From Streptomyces hygroscopicus (GTDB taxonomy: Bacteria; Actinomycetota; Actinomycetes; Streptomycetales; Streptomycetaceae), in contig NZ_LBMW01000062.1 in assembly GCF_026168105.1 (NCBI RefSeq), positions 1 through 38,121 on the forward strand: 38,121 bases of DNA, in the 5' to 3' direction. The notes under the pieces were generated by a model. The model was not told where the DNA came from. It ran no database searches and was given only the letters and a program-made list of their open reading frames with translations. The stretch's first letter is position 1; each line of letters begins with the position of its first letter. The position numbers were made by a program, and so were the translations under genes. Below are positions 1-7,509 of this stretch, in pieces.

Positions 1-786
1 CCCCACGCCGCGCCGCAGCCGCCGCCGGTCACCATGCCCGCGCCGCCCGCGCCGCCCGTCGTCGGGCCTCCACAGCCCGCCGCGGTGGCGCCTCCCACCG
101 GCCCGTACGGTGCGCCGCCTCCGCCGGTCGCTGCGCCCCCCACCCCCGTCCGCCTCACCAAGGTCACGCTCACCAAGCAGGCGCCGTCCGTCTCGCTGGC
201 CAAGCAGGGCGGCACATCAGGTGCCATGCGGGTCAACCTCAACTGGCAGGTGCGCAAACAGTTCTCCGGGTGGGGCAGCAAAAAGGACCGGGCGGTGGCC
301 CTGCACGCGGACCTCGACCTGGACCTGTGTGCCCTGTACGAGCTGTCCGACGGCAGCAAGGGGGTCGTGCAGGCGCTCGGCAACGCCTTCGGCTCGCTGT
401 ACCAGCCGCCGTACATCCACCTCGACGGCGACGACCGCACCGGCGCCGTGGAGACGGGCGAGAACCTCACCATCAACCTCGACCACAGACACGGCTTCCG
501 GCGCATCCTCATCTTCGTGACCATCTACGAAGGCGCCCGCTCCTTCGCCGACCTGCACGCCACGGTCACTCTCCAGCCGCAGAACGGTGCCCCCGTCGAG
601 TTCTTCCTCGACGAGTGCACCGTGCCCTCCACCGTGTGCGCGCTCGCCCTCATCACCAACTCCGGCGGCGACCTGATCGTCCAGCGCGAGGCCCGCTACC
701 TGGTCCCGGAGCGTGGCATCAGCCCGCAGCGCACGATCGATCACGCCTACGGGTGGGGCATGAACTGGACCCCCGGCCGGAAGTGA
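1..786 (+). CDS. TerD/TerA-family protein, 5' end cut by window
   Basis: The frame is open from base 1, so the true start probably lies upstream; the first ATG inside is at 34. The N-terminal 60 or so residues are rich in Pro and Ala, a low-complexity linker. From about residue 65 of the ATG-34 product the sequence looks like a TerD domain: a strand starting MRVNLNW, then acidic stretches DLDLDLCALYEL and HLDGDDRTG, then a strand containing IFVTIYEG. In TerD-like proteins such acidic loops bind calcium. The family is linked to tellurite and stress responses and is present in many copies in Streptomyces, so a specific role cannot be assigned. The protein is cytosolic by appearance, with no signal peptide in the visible part. 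The gene ends convergently with the glycosyltransferase gene, with a hairpin between them. Confidence 0.85.
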   Translation, partial: PHAAPQPPPVTMPAPPAPPVVGPPQPAAVAPPTGPYGAPPPPVAAPPTPVRLTKVTLTKQAPSVSLAKQGGTSGAMRVNLNWQVRKQFSGWGSKKDRAVALHADLDLDLCALYELSDGSKGVVQALGNAFGSLYQPPYIHLDGDDRTGAVETGENLTINLDHRHGFRRILIFVTIYEGARSFADLHATVTLQPQNGAPVEFFLDECTVPSTVCALALITNSGGDLIVQREARYLVPERGISPQRTIDHAYGWGMNWTPGRK

Positions 787-792
787 CCCGAG

Positions 793-816
793 CGGGCCGC
801 CCTTGCGAGCGGCCCG
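793..816. terminator. Bidirectional hairpin terminator
   Basis: A perfect 8-bp stem (CGGGCCGC pairing with GCGGCCCG) with an 8-nt loop starts 6 nt after the TerD-like stop codon. It lies between two convergent genes and has no U tract, as is usual in Streptomyces. Function is inferred from position and symmetry. Confidence 0.7.
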
Positions 817-852
817 TCCATGCTCCTCTCACCGCGCCTCCCACTGCTCGTC

Positions 853-2070
853 TCACTGCTCCTCGAGCGCCGCGCCCGGGCGTGAATAGGTGCGGCCCTT
901 CCAGGCCGCACCGCGCCCCCGGTAGTGCTGCACCGCCGAATCCACCGTCATGAGGAGATACAGGAACGCGGTGACCGGCAGCACCAGCGCGAGCCACAGC
1001 GGCTGTCGGTAGTAGCGCAGCATCGGGGCGTACGTCGCCGTCATCACCAGCTTGGCGAGCCCGCCGCAGACGAGCACGGCGGTACTGCCGGTGACGACCC
1101 CGGCGACGAGCGCCACGCTCGGCGCCAGGTAGACCAGGGCGAGCCCGAGCACCGTACCGACGAGCAGCAGCGGATTGTGGCGGAGCTGGGCGTACGCACT
1201 GCGCGAGACCATCCGCCACAGGTCCTGCAGCCGCGGATACGGGCGCACACTGTCGACGCGGTCGGCGAGCCCCAGCCAGATGTGGCCGCCGCTCCTCTTG
1301 ACCGCCCGCGCGATCGCCACGTCGTCGATGACCGCCTGCCGGACGGCGTCGGGAACCCGGGCGCGCTCGGCGGCTTCGGTGCGCAGCAGCACGCAGCCGC
1401 CCGCGGCGGCCGCCGTCCGTGATCCCCTCACCGCGATCCAGCGGAAGGGGTACAGCTGCGAGAAGAAGTACACGAAGGCGGGTACGACCAGCCGCTCCCA
1501 GGCGCTCTCCACGCGCAGCCTGGCCATCTGCGAGACCAGCGCGAAGCCGCCGGTCTCCGCTGCCGCCACCAACTCCCTCAGGCTGTCGGGCGCGTGGGCG
1601 ATGTCGGCGTCCGTCAGGAGCAGATACTCGGGGGCACGCGCGCGTGCCAGAGTGATGCCGTGCCTGACGGCCCACAGCTTGCCCGTCCAGCCCGCGGGAG
1701 GTTCGCCGGGGGAGTCCACGGTGAGCGGCAGCCCCCCATGCCGCACGGCCAGCTCACGGGCCAGCTCCCCGGTGCCGTCCGTGCTGCCGTCGTCGACCAG
1801 GAAGACCTCGGCGTGCCCGGGGTAGTCCTGTGCGAGCAACGACGGGAGACTGTGCGGGAGTACCGCGGCCTCGTCCCGAGCCGGTACGACGACACAGACG
1901 GACGGCCAGGCGTCCGGCTCCCGGCGCGGCGGCAGCCGCAGATCCGTACGCCAGAAGAAGCCCTGGCCGAGCAGCAGCCACAGCCAGGCGGCCAGTGACG
2001 CGACGGTGATCCACACAAGGGCACTCACCTGTCGCAGTCTGCCCCACCAAGGAGGTCGGTTGGGGCCCAT
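853..2070 (-). CDS. Membrane glycosyltransferase family 2, HpnB-like
   Basis: This 405-residue protein has an N-terminal membrane segment (about residues 17-38), then a GT-A fold: VCVVVPARDE at about 59-68, LVDDGSTDGTG at about 91-101, and the metal-binding DxD as D154-A-D156 in LLTDADIAHAP. Two or three hydrophobic segments follow in the last 120 residues. WTGKLWAVRHG and the DADI motif resemble the hopene-associated glycosyltransferase HpnB group. The acceptor is not known from sequence, and hopanoid genes are not next to it. The start at 2070 lies only 16 nt from the divergent GTG start at 2087 and has no clear ribosome-binding site, so a slightly internal start is possible. The product probably transfers a sugar at the cytoplasmic membrane. 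Confidence 0.85.
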   Translation of the reverse strand: MGPNRPPWWGRLRQVSALVWITVASLAAWLWLLLGQGFFWRTDLRLPPRREPDAWPSVCVVVPARDEAAVLPHSLPSLLAQDYPGHAEVFLVDDGSTDGTGELARELAVRHGGLPLTVDSPGEPPAGWTGKLWAVRHGITLARARAPEYLLLTDADIAHAPDSLRELVAAAETGGFALVSQMARLRVESAWERLVVPAFVYFFSQLYPFRWIAVRGSRTAAAAGGCVLLRTEAAERARVPDAVRQAVIDDVAIARAVKRSGGHIWLGLADRVDSVRPYPRLQDLWRMVSRSAYAQLRHNPLLLVGTVLGLALVYLAPSVALVAGVVTGSTAVLVCGGLAKLVMTATYAPMLRYYRQPLWLALVLPVTAFLYLLMTVDSAVQHYRGRGAAWKGRTYSRPGAALEEQ

Positions 2071-2074
2071 CGTC

Positions 2075-2080
2075 TATGGT
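2075..2080 (+). promoter_or_regulatory. -10 hexamer TATGGT, probable leaderless start
   Basis: TATGGT fits TANNNT and ends exactly 6 nt before the GTG at 2087. No Shine-Dalgarno sequence precedes that GTG. No convincing -35 was seen. Leaderless transcription is inferred. Confidence 0.55.
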
Positions 2081-2086
2081 TGCGGG

Positions 2087-2872
2087 GTGAAGATCGCACT
2101 CATGGACTCCGGACTCGGACTGCTGCCCGCCGCAGCCGCGGTACGGCGCCTGCGGCCTGACGCGGATCTCGTACTCTCCCTCGACCCCGATGGAATGCCC
2201 TGGGGGCCGCGTCCCACCGAGGACATGACCCGCCGTGCCCTGGCCATCGCCAAGGCCGCCGCAGCACACGGGCCCGAGGCCCTGATCGTCGGCTGCAACA
2301 CGGCGTCCGTGCATGCCCTGCCCGCCCTGCGCGCCCTGCTCGAACCAGATGTGCCGGTCATCGGCACGGTTCCGGCGATCAAGCCGGCGGCGGCGGGTGG
2401 CGGGCCGGTCGCGATCTGGGCGACGCCCGCCACCACGGGCAGCCCCTATCAGCGCGGTCTGATCGAGGAGTTCGCGGGCGGCGTGGACGTCACCGAGGTG
2501 GCGTGCCCCGGCCTCGCCGATGCCGTGGAGAAGGCGGACGAGACGGCGATCGACGCAGCCATTGCGGCAGCCGCGGCGCGCACGCCGGCCGAGGTGACGA
2601 CCCTCGTGCTCGGGTGCACCCACTACGAACTGGTCGCCGAGCGCATCCGGGCCGCCGTCCAGCAGCCGGGCCGGGCGCCGCTCGTACTGCACGGTTCCGC
2701 AGGCGCGGTGGCCGCGCAGGCGCTGCGCCGGATCGGGGTACAGCCGACGCCGGAGGCTCCCGCCACGGCCGGTGTCACCGTACTGCTGAGTGGACGCGAC
2801 GGCGCGCTCCCGCCCGCGGCGCTGGCGTACGCGGAGGGCAGGCTCCTGCAGGCGGTCAGTCCGACGCGGTGA
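2087..2872 (+). CDS. Aspartate/glutamate racemase family protein (MurI-like)
   Basis: This 261-residue protein has the usual length for glutamate racemases. It starts VKIALMDSGLG, matching the N-terminal Asp-Ser-Gly substrate and proton-transfer motif. It carries both catalytic cysteines in their usual contexts, Cys70 in VGCNTAS and Cys177 in LGCTHYE. Cofactor-independent racemases of this family interconvert L- and D-glutamate for peptidoglycan or act on related amino acids. Whether this is the main MurI or a paralogue cannot be told from the window, and no cell-wall genes flank it. The GTG at 2087 was chosen over the upstream in-frame ATG at 2006 because a -10-like hexamer lies 6 nt upstream and because the earlier start would lie inside the divergent glycosyltransferase gene. 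Confidence 0.85.
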   Translation: MKIALMDSGLGLLPAAAAVRRLRPDADLVLSLDPDGMPWGPRPTEDMTRRALAIAKAAAAHGPEALIVGCNTASVHALPALRALLEPDVPVIGTVPAIKPAAAGGGPVAIWATPATTGSPYQRGLIEEFAGGVDVTEVACPGLADAVEKADETAIDAAIAAAAARTPAEVTTLVLGCTHYELVAERIRAAVQQPGRAPLVLHGSAGAVAAQALRRIGVQPTPEAPATAGVTVLLSGRDGALPPAALAYAEGRLLQAVSPTR

Positions 2873-2914
2873 GGGCGGGGCGACCGTCGGGGCCTTGGGC
2901 GGTGGGCTCGCGGG

Positions 2915-3150
2915 TGTAGGCCTGCGTGTGTCGGTCCCCGTGCGTCTGCGGATGTTGGCCTGCGCGTGTTGGCCTACGTGTGTTGGCCTGCGTGTGTTGG
3001 CCTACGTGTGTTGGCCTGCGTGTGTTGGCCTACGTGTGTTGGCCTGCGCGTGTTGGCCTGCGCGTGTTGGCCTGCGCGTGTTGGCCTACGCATGTTGGCC
3101 TACATGTGTTGGCTCATGGGTGTTGGCCTCCATGCGTTGGCCCTCGGACG
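2915..3150 (+). repeat. 14-bp minisatellite, unit TTGGCCTRCGYGTG
   Basis: TTGGC recurs at exact 14-bp steps at 2955, 2969, 2983 and so on to 3137, giving fourteen consecutive units. The first six alternate G and A at position 8, a 28-bp higher-order period. The last three units are degenerate. Two older, mutated units precede the array at 2917 and 2931, and isolated TTGGC copies follow at 3163, 3201, 3215 and 3256. Because 14 is not a multiple of 3, reading frames through the array give a 14-residue Cys/Trp/Val-rich repeat; this is judged non-coding. It fills the gap between the racemase gene and the membrane-protein gene at 3372. Confidence 0.93.
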
Positions 3151-3185
3151 GGTATACGCAGGTTGGCTTGAAGGCGCCCACGTAT

Positions 3186-3209
3186 GGTGGCCAACGCGCG
3201 TTGGCCACC
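3186..3209. repeat. Perfect 24-bp palindrome beside minisatellite
   Basis: The half site GGTGGCCAACGC is followed directly by its reverse complement, so 24 bp are fully symmetric with no loop. A smaller hairpin, GCCAAC with a 4-nt loop and GTTGGC, follows at 3245-3260. Both use the TTGGCC core of the minisatellite, in inverted arrangement. It could be a terminator for the racemase gene, an operator for the gene at 3372, or a by-product of repeat rearrangement. Confidence 0.8.
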
Positions 3210-3359
3210 GCAGGTTGGCCCGTACGTCGACCAGGCGCTCTGGTGCCAACGGGCGTTGGCCCATGAGGGGGCATACGGCTAGTGACCCGCGCTCCCCACT
3301 TCCGCCGCCCACCGGACCATAACGCTCCGCAACCCGGTGCCCGCGCTCCGGAACATAGG

Positions 3360-3365
3360 TACTCT
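3360..3365 (+). promoter_or_regulatory. -10 hexamer TACTCT, probable leaderless start
   Basis: TACTCT fits TANNNT and ends 6 nt before the ATG at 3372, which has no ribosome-binding site in front. The -35 region is not clear. Confidence 0.5.
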
Positions 3366-3371
3366 CGACTC

Positions 3372-3917
3372 ATGAGGGACCACCTCCGCGGTGACGAGGC
3401 CGCGTATCCCGAAATCTGGACGGGGCGCGCGACGAACCGCGCCCAGTGGCTGGCGGCGCTCGTCGGTGCCGCCTGCCTGGCGCTCGGGATCGAGCTGGCC
3501 ATCGACTCCGCTTGGACGTCCGGCATCGTCCCGCTCGTGATGTCCGTCGTGGGGTGTATCGCCGCCGGCCTGCTGGTGCTCTTCGGCACGCTCGCGTTCG
3601 TGCACGTGGCCGTGAAGGTGGACAAGGACTGTCTCGAGGTGCGCTGCGGCCACATCGGTCTGCCGCGCCGCCGTATCCCACTCTCGAATGTCGCCGGTGC
3701 CGAATTCGTCCCGAGGGTCACTCCGCGCCAGTGGGGCGGCTGGGGCTACCGCTGGCGGCCCGAGAAGGGGACCGCCGTCGTCGTACGACGAGGCGAGGGC
3801 GTCGTCCTGCGCCTGTGGGACGGTCACATGTTCACGATCACCGTGGACAACGCCGAGATGGCGGTACGTGTCATCCGTGCCCGGCTGCGGCCGAGTCTGC
3901 CCGGTGCCACGCACTGA
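3372..3917 (+). CDS. Two-TM membrane protein of unknown function
   Basis: The product is about 181 residues. Two hydrophobic segments lie at about residues 23-44 (WLAALVGAACLALGIELAI) and 51-80 (IVPLVMSVVGCIAAGLLVLF). The remaining 100 residues form a soluble, strand-rich region with the motif QWGGWGYRWRPEKG and a VVVRRGEG turn, which resembles the PH-like fold of small actinobacterial membrane proteins. I do not recognise a named family with certainty. The ATG at 3372 was chosen rather than the upstream in-frame start at 3282 because of the TANNNT hexamer 6 nt upstream and because the earlier 30 residues are low complexity. It converges with the O-antigen-ligase-like gene. Function unknown. 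Confidence 0.75.
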   Translation: MRDHLRGDEAAYPEIWTGRATNRAQWLAALVGAACLALGIELAIDSAWTSGIVPLVMSVVGCIAAGLLVLFGTLAFVHVAVKVDKDCLEVRCGHIGLPRRRIPLSNVAGAEFVPRVTPRQWGGWGYRWRPEKGTAVVVRRGEGVVLRLWDGHMFTITVDNAEMAVRVIRARLRPSLPGATH

Positions 3918-4007
3918 CTCGCGCGGCACCACACTCCTCGGCTTCTTCTCTCCCTATTTACCCGACTATTTACTGCCGAGCCCTCTCACCGTTCACTGCC
4001 GGGCCCT

Positions 4008-5072
4008 TCACCGGACCTCCCGCCCGGCCCCTTCCTCTTCCTCGTCGGGCAGTGGATGCGCGGTAGCGAACCCCGCCAACAGCCCGGCCCCCGCTGTCAC
4101 GGTCGTGAAGCTCAGCGCGTCGCCCACTGACGCGATCACCGCGAGTGCCGTCAGCGCGGCGCCCGCCGTGAGTGCGATCGGCGTGGGGCGCCGGGTGCGC
4201 CACAGTGCGTAGAGGAGCCAGCAGAAGACCGCCGCAAGCAGTACCACGCCGATCAGCCCCTGTTCGGCGGCCTGCTGCAGGGGTGCCGAGTGGGGCTTGC
4301 CGTCGGGGAGGAGCGACTGCGTGGCCGTGGGACTCAGCTCGCCGAAGCGCCCGGGGCCCGCGCCGAGCGCGGGATCCTGGCGGGCCAGCGTGAGTGCGTC
4401 ATGCCAGAGCAGGACCCGGTGGTTGCTGAGCTCGCTTTCCAGGAAGCCTTCGGGACCGTCCGGCAACAGGTTCTCCGAGATCGCCCAGGTAGCGCCGGCC
4501 GCCGTGGTCGCCGCGAGGGCCAGCGCCGCCAGTGCGGGGGCGCGGTGCCGCGTCCGGTCGGCGGCGAGCGAGCACAGCAGCACACCGGTCGATGTCACAA
4601 GACCCGTGGTCGAGCCGAGGACCGCAGCGACCACCGCGATCCCCGCGGCCGACGCGTGCAGCACGAGGCGTGGCGCGAGGGTGCGGGCCGCCCATGCGGC
4701 ACAGCACGCCGCCCCCGATGACAGTGTCAGAAGTGCAGCGACGGCACCGGTGTGCCCGAGCGGCGCGAGGGACTGCGGGCTCGCCGGTGCATGCGGGGCG
4801 GCGACCGCGAGACCGAGGCCGACCAAGGCGCCCGCGGCAGGTGCGGCGACCGGCAGGAGCGCCCCGAAGATGCGTCCTGACGCATAGCCGGCGGTGACCG
4901 CGAGCACCGCGAGCAGGACGCCCTCGGGCCGGCCGCCGTGTGCGGCGGCCGTGATCAGTGCCCAGGCCGCGCACGCGCCCAGCAGCAGGACGCCCGTCGC
5001 GTCCGAAACGTTTCGTCTCTCGTCTTCCGTGTCCGCGGCCCCGGTCGCGGACGTCGTCCCCGTGGATCCCAC
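4008..5072 (-). CDS. O-antigen ligase-like polytopic membrane protein
   Basis: This 354-residue protein has about nine hydrophobic segments. Between the sixth and seventh lies a longer extracytoplasmic loop with the Wzy_C/WaaL pattern: HRVLLWHDALTLARQDP, then GAGPGRFGELS, then HSAPLQQAAEQGLIGVVLL. In O-antigen ligases and polymerases this loop carries the arginine and the (H/Q)-E-G signature involved in glycan transfer from a lipid carrier. In a Gram-positive actinomycete the substrate is more likely a surface or teichoic-type glycan. The start is GTG at 5072, preceded by a G-rich AGGGGGG ribosome-binding sequence. No glycan cluster surrounds it, so the substrate is open. The acidic C-terminal tail EEEE is cytosolic. 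Confidence 0.72.
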   Translation of the reverse strand: MGSTGTTSATGAADTEDERRNVSDATGVLLLGACAAWALITAAAHGGRPEGVLLAVLAVTAGYASGRIFGALLPVAAPAAGALVGLGLAVAAPHAPASPQSLAPLGHTGAVAALLTLSSGAACCAAWAARTLAPRLVLHASAAGIAVVAAVLGSTTGLVTSTGVLLCSLAADRTRHRAPALAALALAATTAAGATWAISENLLPDGPEGFLESELSNHRVLLWHDALTLARQDPALGAGPGRFGELSPTATQSLLPDGKPHSAPLQQAAEQGLIGVVLLAAVFCWLLYALWRTRRPTPIALTAGAALTALAVIASVGDALSFTTVTAGAGLLAGFATAHPLPDEEEEGAGREVR

Positions 5073-5211
5073 TCCGCCGCCCCCCTGTGACGGGCCCCGA
5101 CCGTGACGGCCGTATCCGGCCGCACGTCAGAGGCTCGGGCACACGGTAACGGGTGATGCGCCGGTTTGTGGACGAGTTGCGCAGGAACGATACGGCAGAG
5201 GGACGGAACAG

Positions 5212-5253
5212 TGTGACGGGAAAGCGGCACAATGTGACTGGAAAGCAGCACAG
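5212..5253. repeat. Tandem 21-bp direct repeat in divergent promoter region
   Basis: Two adjacent 21-bp copies (5212-5232 and 5233-5253), both beginning TGTGAC and sharing GGAAAGC and GCACA, match at 18 of 21 positions. A partial third copy (GGGACGGAACAG) precedes them. The repeats lie in the 244-bp gap between the divergent ligase-like and lnt genes. A period of two helical turns fits tandem binding of a regulator to one face of the DNA, but no regulator can be named. Confidence 0.6.
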
Positions 5254-5304
5254 CACCCGGGCCTGCGGAGCGGCTCGAGCTGTCCGCTGTTTGGTCACGC
5301 GCCG

Positions 5305-5310
5305 TAGACT
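5305..5310 (+). promoter_or_regulatory. -10 hexamer TAGACT, probable leaderless start of lnt
   Basis: TAGACT fits TANNNT and lies exactly 6 nt before the GTG start at 5317. No Shine-Dalgarno sequence is present. Confidence 0.55.
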
Positions 5311-5316
5311 CCCCGC

Positions 5317-6978
5317 GTGACCGTCACCGCAACTTCCGTGGGCGAGCCGGAACAGCTCGAGCCCCAGGCCGCACCCGCACCCCGTGGTGTCCACCGGGTG
5401 CGGCGCCTTGTTCCGGCCGCCGCCGCGGCGCTCTCAGGAGTGCTGCTCTACGTCAGTTTTCCGCCCCGGACCCTGTGGTGGCTGGCAATCCCGGCCTTCG
5501 CCGTCTTCGGCTGGAGCCTGCGCGGCCGCAGTTGGAAGGGCGGCCTCGGCCTCGGCTATCTGTTCGGTCTCGGCTTCCTGCTGCCGCTGCTCGTGTGGAC
5601 CGGAGTCGAGGTCGGCTCCGTCCCGTGGCTCGCGCTCGTCGTGGTGGAGGCGATCTTCGTCGCGCTCGTCGGGGCGGGCGTCGTGCTGGTGTCCCGGCTG
5701 CCCGCCTGGCCGGTGTGGGCGGCGGCCGTATGGATCGCGGGAGAGGCGGCACGCGCGCGTGTGCCGTTCGACGGCTTCCCCTGGGGAAAGATCGCCTTCG
5801 GTCAGGCGGACGGTGTCTTTCTGCCGCTGGCCGCGGTGGGCGGCACCCCGGTGGTCGGCTTCGCGGTCGTGCTGTGCGGCTTCGGGCTGTACGAGATCGT
5901 GCGCCTCGTCGCCGAGAGGCGGCGCGACGGGGGCGTGCTGCGTCGTGGTGCGGCCGTCGTGGGGCTGCTGAGCGTGGTCGTTCCCATGGTGGGCGCCGTC
6001 GCCGCGCGCTCCCTGGTCAGTGACAAGGCCGAGAACGGCACCACGACCGTCGCCGTCATCCAGGGCAACGTGCCGCGTTCCGGACTCGAGTTCAACGCCC
6101 AGCGGCGCGCCGTCCTCGACTACCACGCGCGCGAGACCGAGCGCCTGGCCGAGAAGGTCGAGGCGGGCAAGGTCCCGCGGCCCGACCTCGTGCTGTGGCC
6201 CGAGAACTCCTCCGACATCGACCCGTTCGCGAACCCCGACGCGGCTGCCGTGATCTGGCGCGCCAGCAAGGCGGTCGGGGTGCCCATCTCGATCGGCGCC
6301 GTCGTCGAGCGCGGCGGCAAGCTCTACAACGAGCAGATCCTGTGGGACCCGGAGAAGGGCCCGATCGACACGTACGACAAGCGGCAGATACAGCCCTTCG
6401 GTGAGTTCCTCCCGCTGCGCTCCCTGGTCGGTGCCATCAACAAGAACTGGACCGCGATGGCGCACCAGGACTTCACCCGGGGACACAAGCCGGGTGTGTT
6501 CACCATGGCGAACGCCAAGGTCGGGCTTGTCACCTGCTACGAGGCCGCCTTCGACTGGACGGTGCGCACCACCGTCACGGACGGCGCGCAGCTGATCGCG
6601 GTGCCCAGCAACAACGCGGCCTTCGACCGCAGCGAGATGACCTATCAGCAGCTCGCCATGTCCCGCATCCGTGCGGTGGAGCACAGCCGCACCGTCACCG
6701 TTCCGGTGACCAGCGGCGTCAGCGCCGTCATCATGCCGGACGGGAAGATCACCCAGCGGACCGGGATGTTCGTCGCTGACTCGCTCGTCCAGAAGGTCCC
6801 GCTGCGCTCCTCCGAGACCCCCGCCACACGGCTGGGCACCCTGCCCGAGGCGGTCCTTGTGCTCGTCGCGGTCGGCGGGCTCGGCTGGGGGGTGGCCTCG
6901 GCGGTGCGCGGGCGCCGCTCCCGAGGCGCAGGTCACGTCCGCCTTGAACAGCCGGAGATCACCGAACCGGCCCGTTAG
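5317..6978 (+). CDS. lnt: Apolipoprotein N-acyltransferase
   Basis: This 553-residue protein acylates the N-terminal cysteine of mature lipoproteins in the cytoplasmic membrane. The N-terminal half has about six membrane segments (residues 30-235), followed by a nitrilase-fold domain (about 245-500) and a last membrane segment near 515. The Glu-Lys-Cys catalytic triad is visible: Glu296 in LWPENSSDIDP, Lys355 in YDKRQIQPFGEFLP, and Cys407 in LVTCYEAAFDW. PSNNAAF and the HSRTV region also fit the family. It is a stand-alone protein and not fused to a Ppm1-type mannosyltransferase as in some actinomycetes. Streptomyces usually carry more than one Lnt copy, so which one this is remains open. The GTG start is set by the upstream TAGACT hexamer. 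Confidence 0.93.
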   Translation: MTVTATSVGEPEQLEPQAAPAPRGVHRVRRLVPAAAAALSGVLLYVSFPPRTLWWLAIPAFAVFGWSLRGRSWKGGLGLGYLFGLGFLLPLLVWTGVEVGSVPWLALVVVEAIFVALVGAGVVLVSRLPAWPVWAAAVWIAGEAARARVPFDGFPWGKIAFGQADGVFLPLAAVGGTPVVGFAVVLCGFGLYEIVRLVAERRRDGGVLRRGAAVVGLLSVVVPMVGAVAARSLVSDKAENGTTTVAVIQGNVPRSGLEFNAQRRAVLDYHARETERLAEKVEAGKVPRPDLVLWPENSSDIDPFANPDAAAVIWRASKAVGVPISIGAVVERGGKLYNEQILWDPEKGPIDTYDKRQIQPFGEFLPLRSLVGAINKNWTAMAHQDFTRGHKPGVFTMANAKVGLVTCYEAAFDWTVRTTVTDGAQLIAVPSNNAAFDRSEMTYQQLAMSRIRAVEHSRTVTVPVTSGVSAVIMPDGKITQRTGMFVADSLVQKVPLRSSETPATRLGTLPEAVLVLVAVGGLGWGVASAVRGRRSRGAGHVRLEQPEITEPAR

Positions 6979-6981
6979 GGT
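6976..6981 (+). promoter_or_regulatory. -10 hexamer TAGGGT overlapping the lnt stop codon
   Basis: The TAG stop codon of lnt (6976-6978) is also the first half of TAGGGT, a TANNNT hexamer 6 nt before the ATG at 6988. The Nudix gene may therefore have its own leaderless promoter at the end of lnt. Confidence 0.45.
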
Positions 6982-6987
6982 CGCTCC

Positions 6988-7467
6988 ATGGCTACTCCCG
7001 ACTTCATCCGCACCATCCGGGCCTCCGCCGGCCATCAGCTGCTCTGGCTCCCGGGCATCACCGCCATCGTCTTCGACGACGACGGCAGGGTGCTGCTGGG
7101 GCGCCGTACCGACACCCGCAAGTGGTCGGTGATCGGCGGAATACCGGAGCCCGGGGAGCAGCCGGCGGCTTGTGCCGTGCGCGAGGTGTACGAGGAGACG
7201 GCCGTCCGGTGCGTCGCCGAACGGGTCGTCCTCGTGCAGGCTCTGAACCCCGTGACGTACGGGAACGGCGACGAGTGCCAGTACATGGACATAACGTTCC
7301 GCTGCCGGGCCGTCGGCGGTGAGGCGCGTGTCAATGACGACGAGTCGCTGGAGGTCGGCTGGTTCGCGGTGGACGCGCTGCCGGCGCTGAACGAGTTCGG
7401 GCTGCTACGGATCAAGCAGGCAATGTCGGACGCACCCACATGGTTCGACCCCACCAATCGACTGTGA
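6988..7467 (+). CDS. Nudix hydrolase (MutT-like)
   Basis: This 159-residue protein matches the compact Nudix size. The Nudix box spans Gly51 to Val73: Gly51, Glu57, then R65-E66-V-Y-E69-E70, fitting the GX5EX7REUXEEXGU pattern except that the penultimate Gly is Ala. The glutamates bind the metal that cleaves a nucleoside-diphosphate-linked substrate. FDDDGRVLLGRRTDTRKWSVIGG before the box is typical of MutT-like members. The substrate cannot be told. It starts 9 nt after the lnt stop and carries a TANNNT hexamer in the gap, so co-transcription with lnt and independent leaderless transcription are both possible. Confidence 0.9.
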   Translation: MATPDFIRTIRASAGHQLLWLPGITAIVFDDDGRVLLGRRTDTRKWSVIGGIPEPGEQPAACAVREVYEETAVRCVAERVVLVQALNPVTYGNGDECQYMDITFRCRAVGGEARVNDDESLEVGWFAVDALPALNEFGLLRIKQAMSDAPTWFDPTNRL

Positions 7468-7509
7468 ACTATGGGTGGTGACCATATGCGGCAGGCCAAC
7501 GGAGCTACC

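Noticed and set aside
2955..3150. CRISPR array
   Set aside because: The units are 14 bp and directly adjacent, with no unique spacers and no cas genes nearby.
2790..3322. Open frames through the minisatellite coding Cys/Trp/Val repeats
   Set aside because: All three forward frames stay open because of the repeat unit, one starts inside the racemase gene, and there is no ribosome-binding site or codon bias. Judged non-coding.
3938..3980. Terminator between the convergent genes near 3.95 kb
   Set aside because: Only a 6-bp stem (CTCGGC with GCCGAG) with a loop of more than 30 nt is present, too weak to list.
5434..7035. Minus-strand open frame of 533 codons opposite lnt
   Set aside because: The forward frame carries the full Lnt catalytic triad and membrane segments; the reverse frame is a GC-driven shadow.
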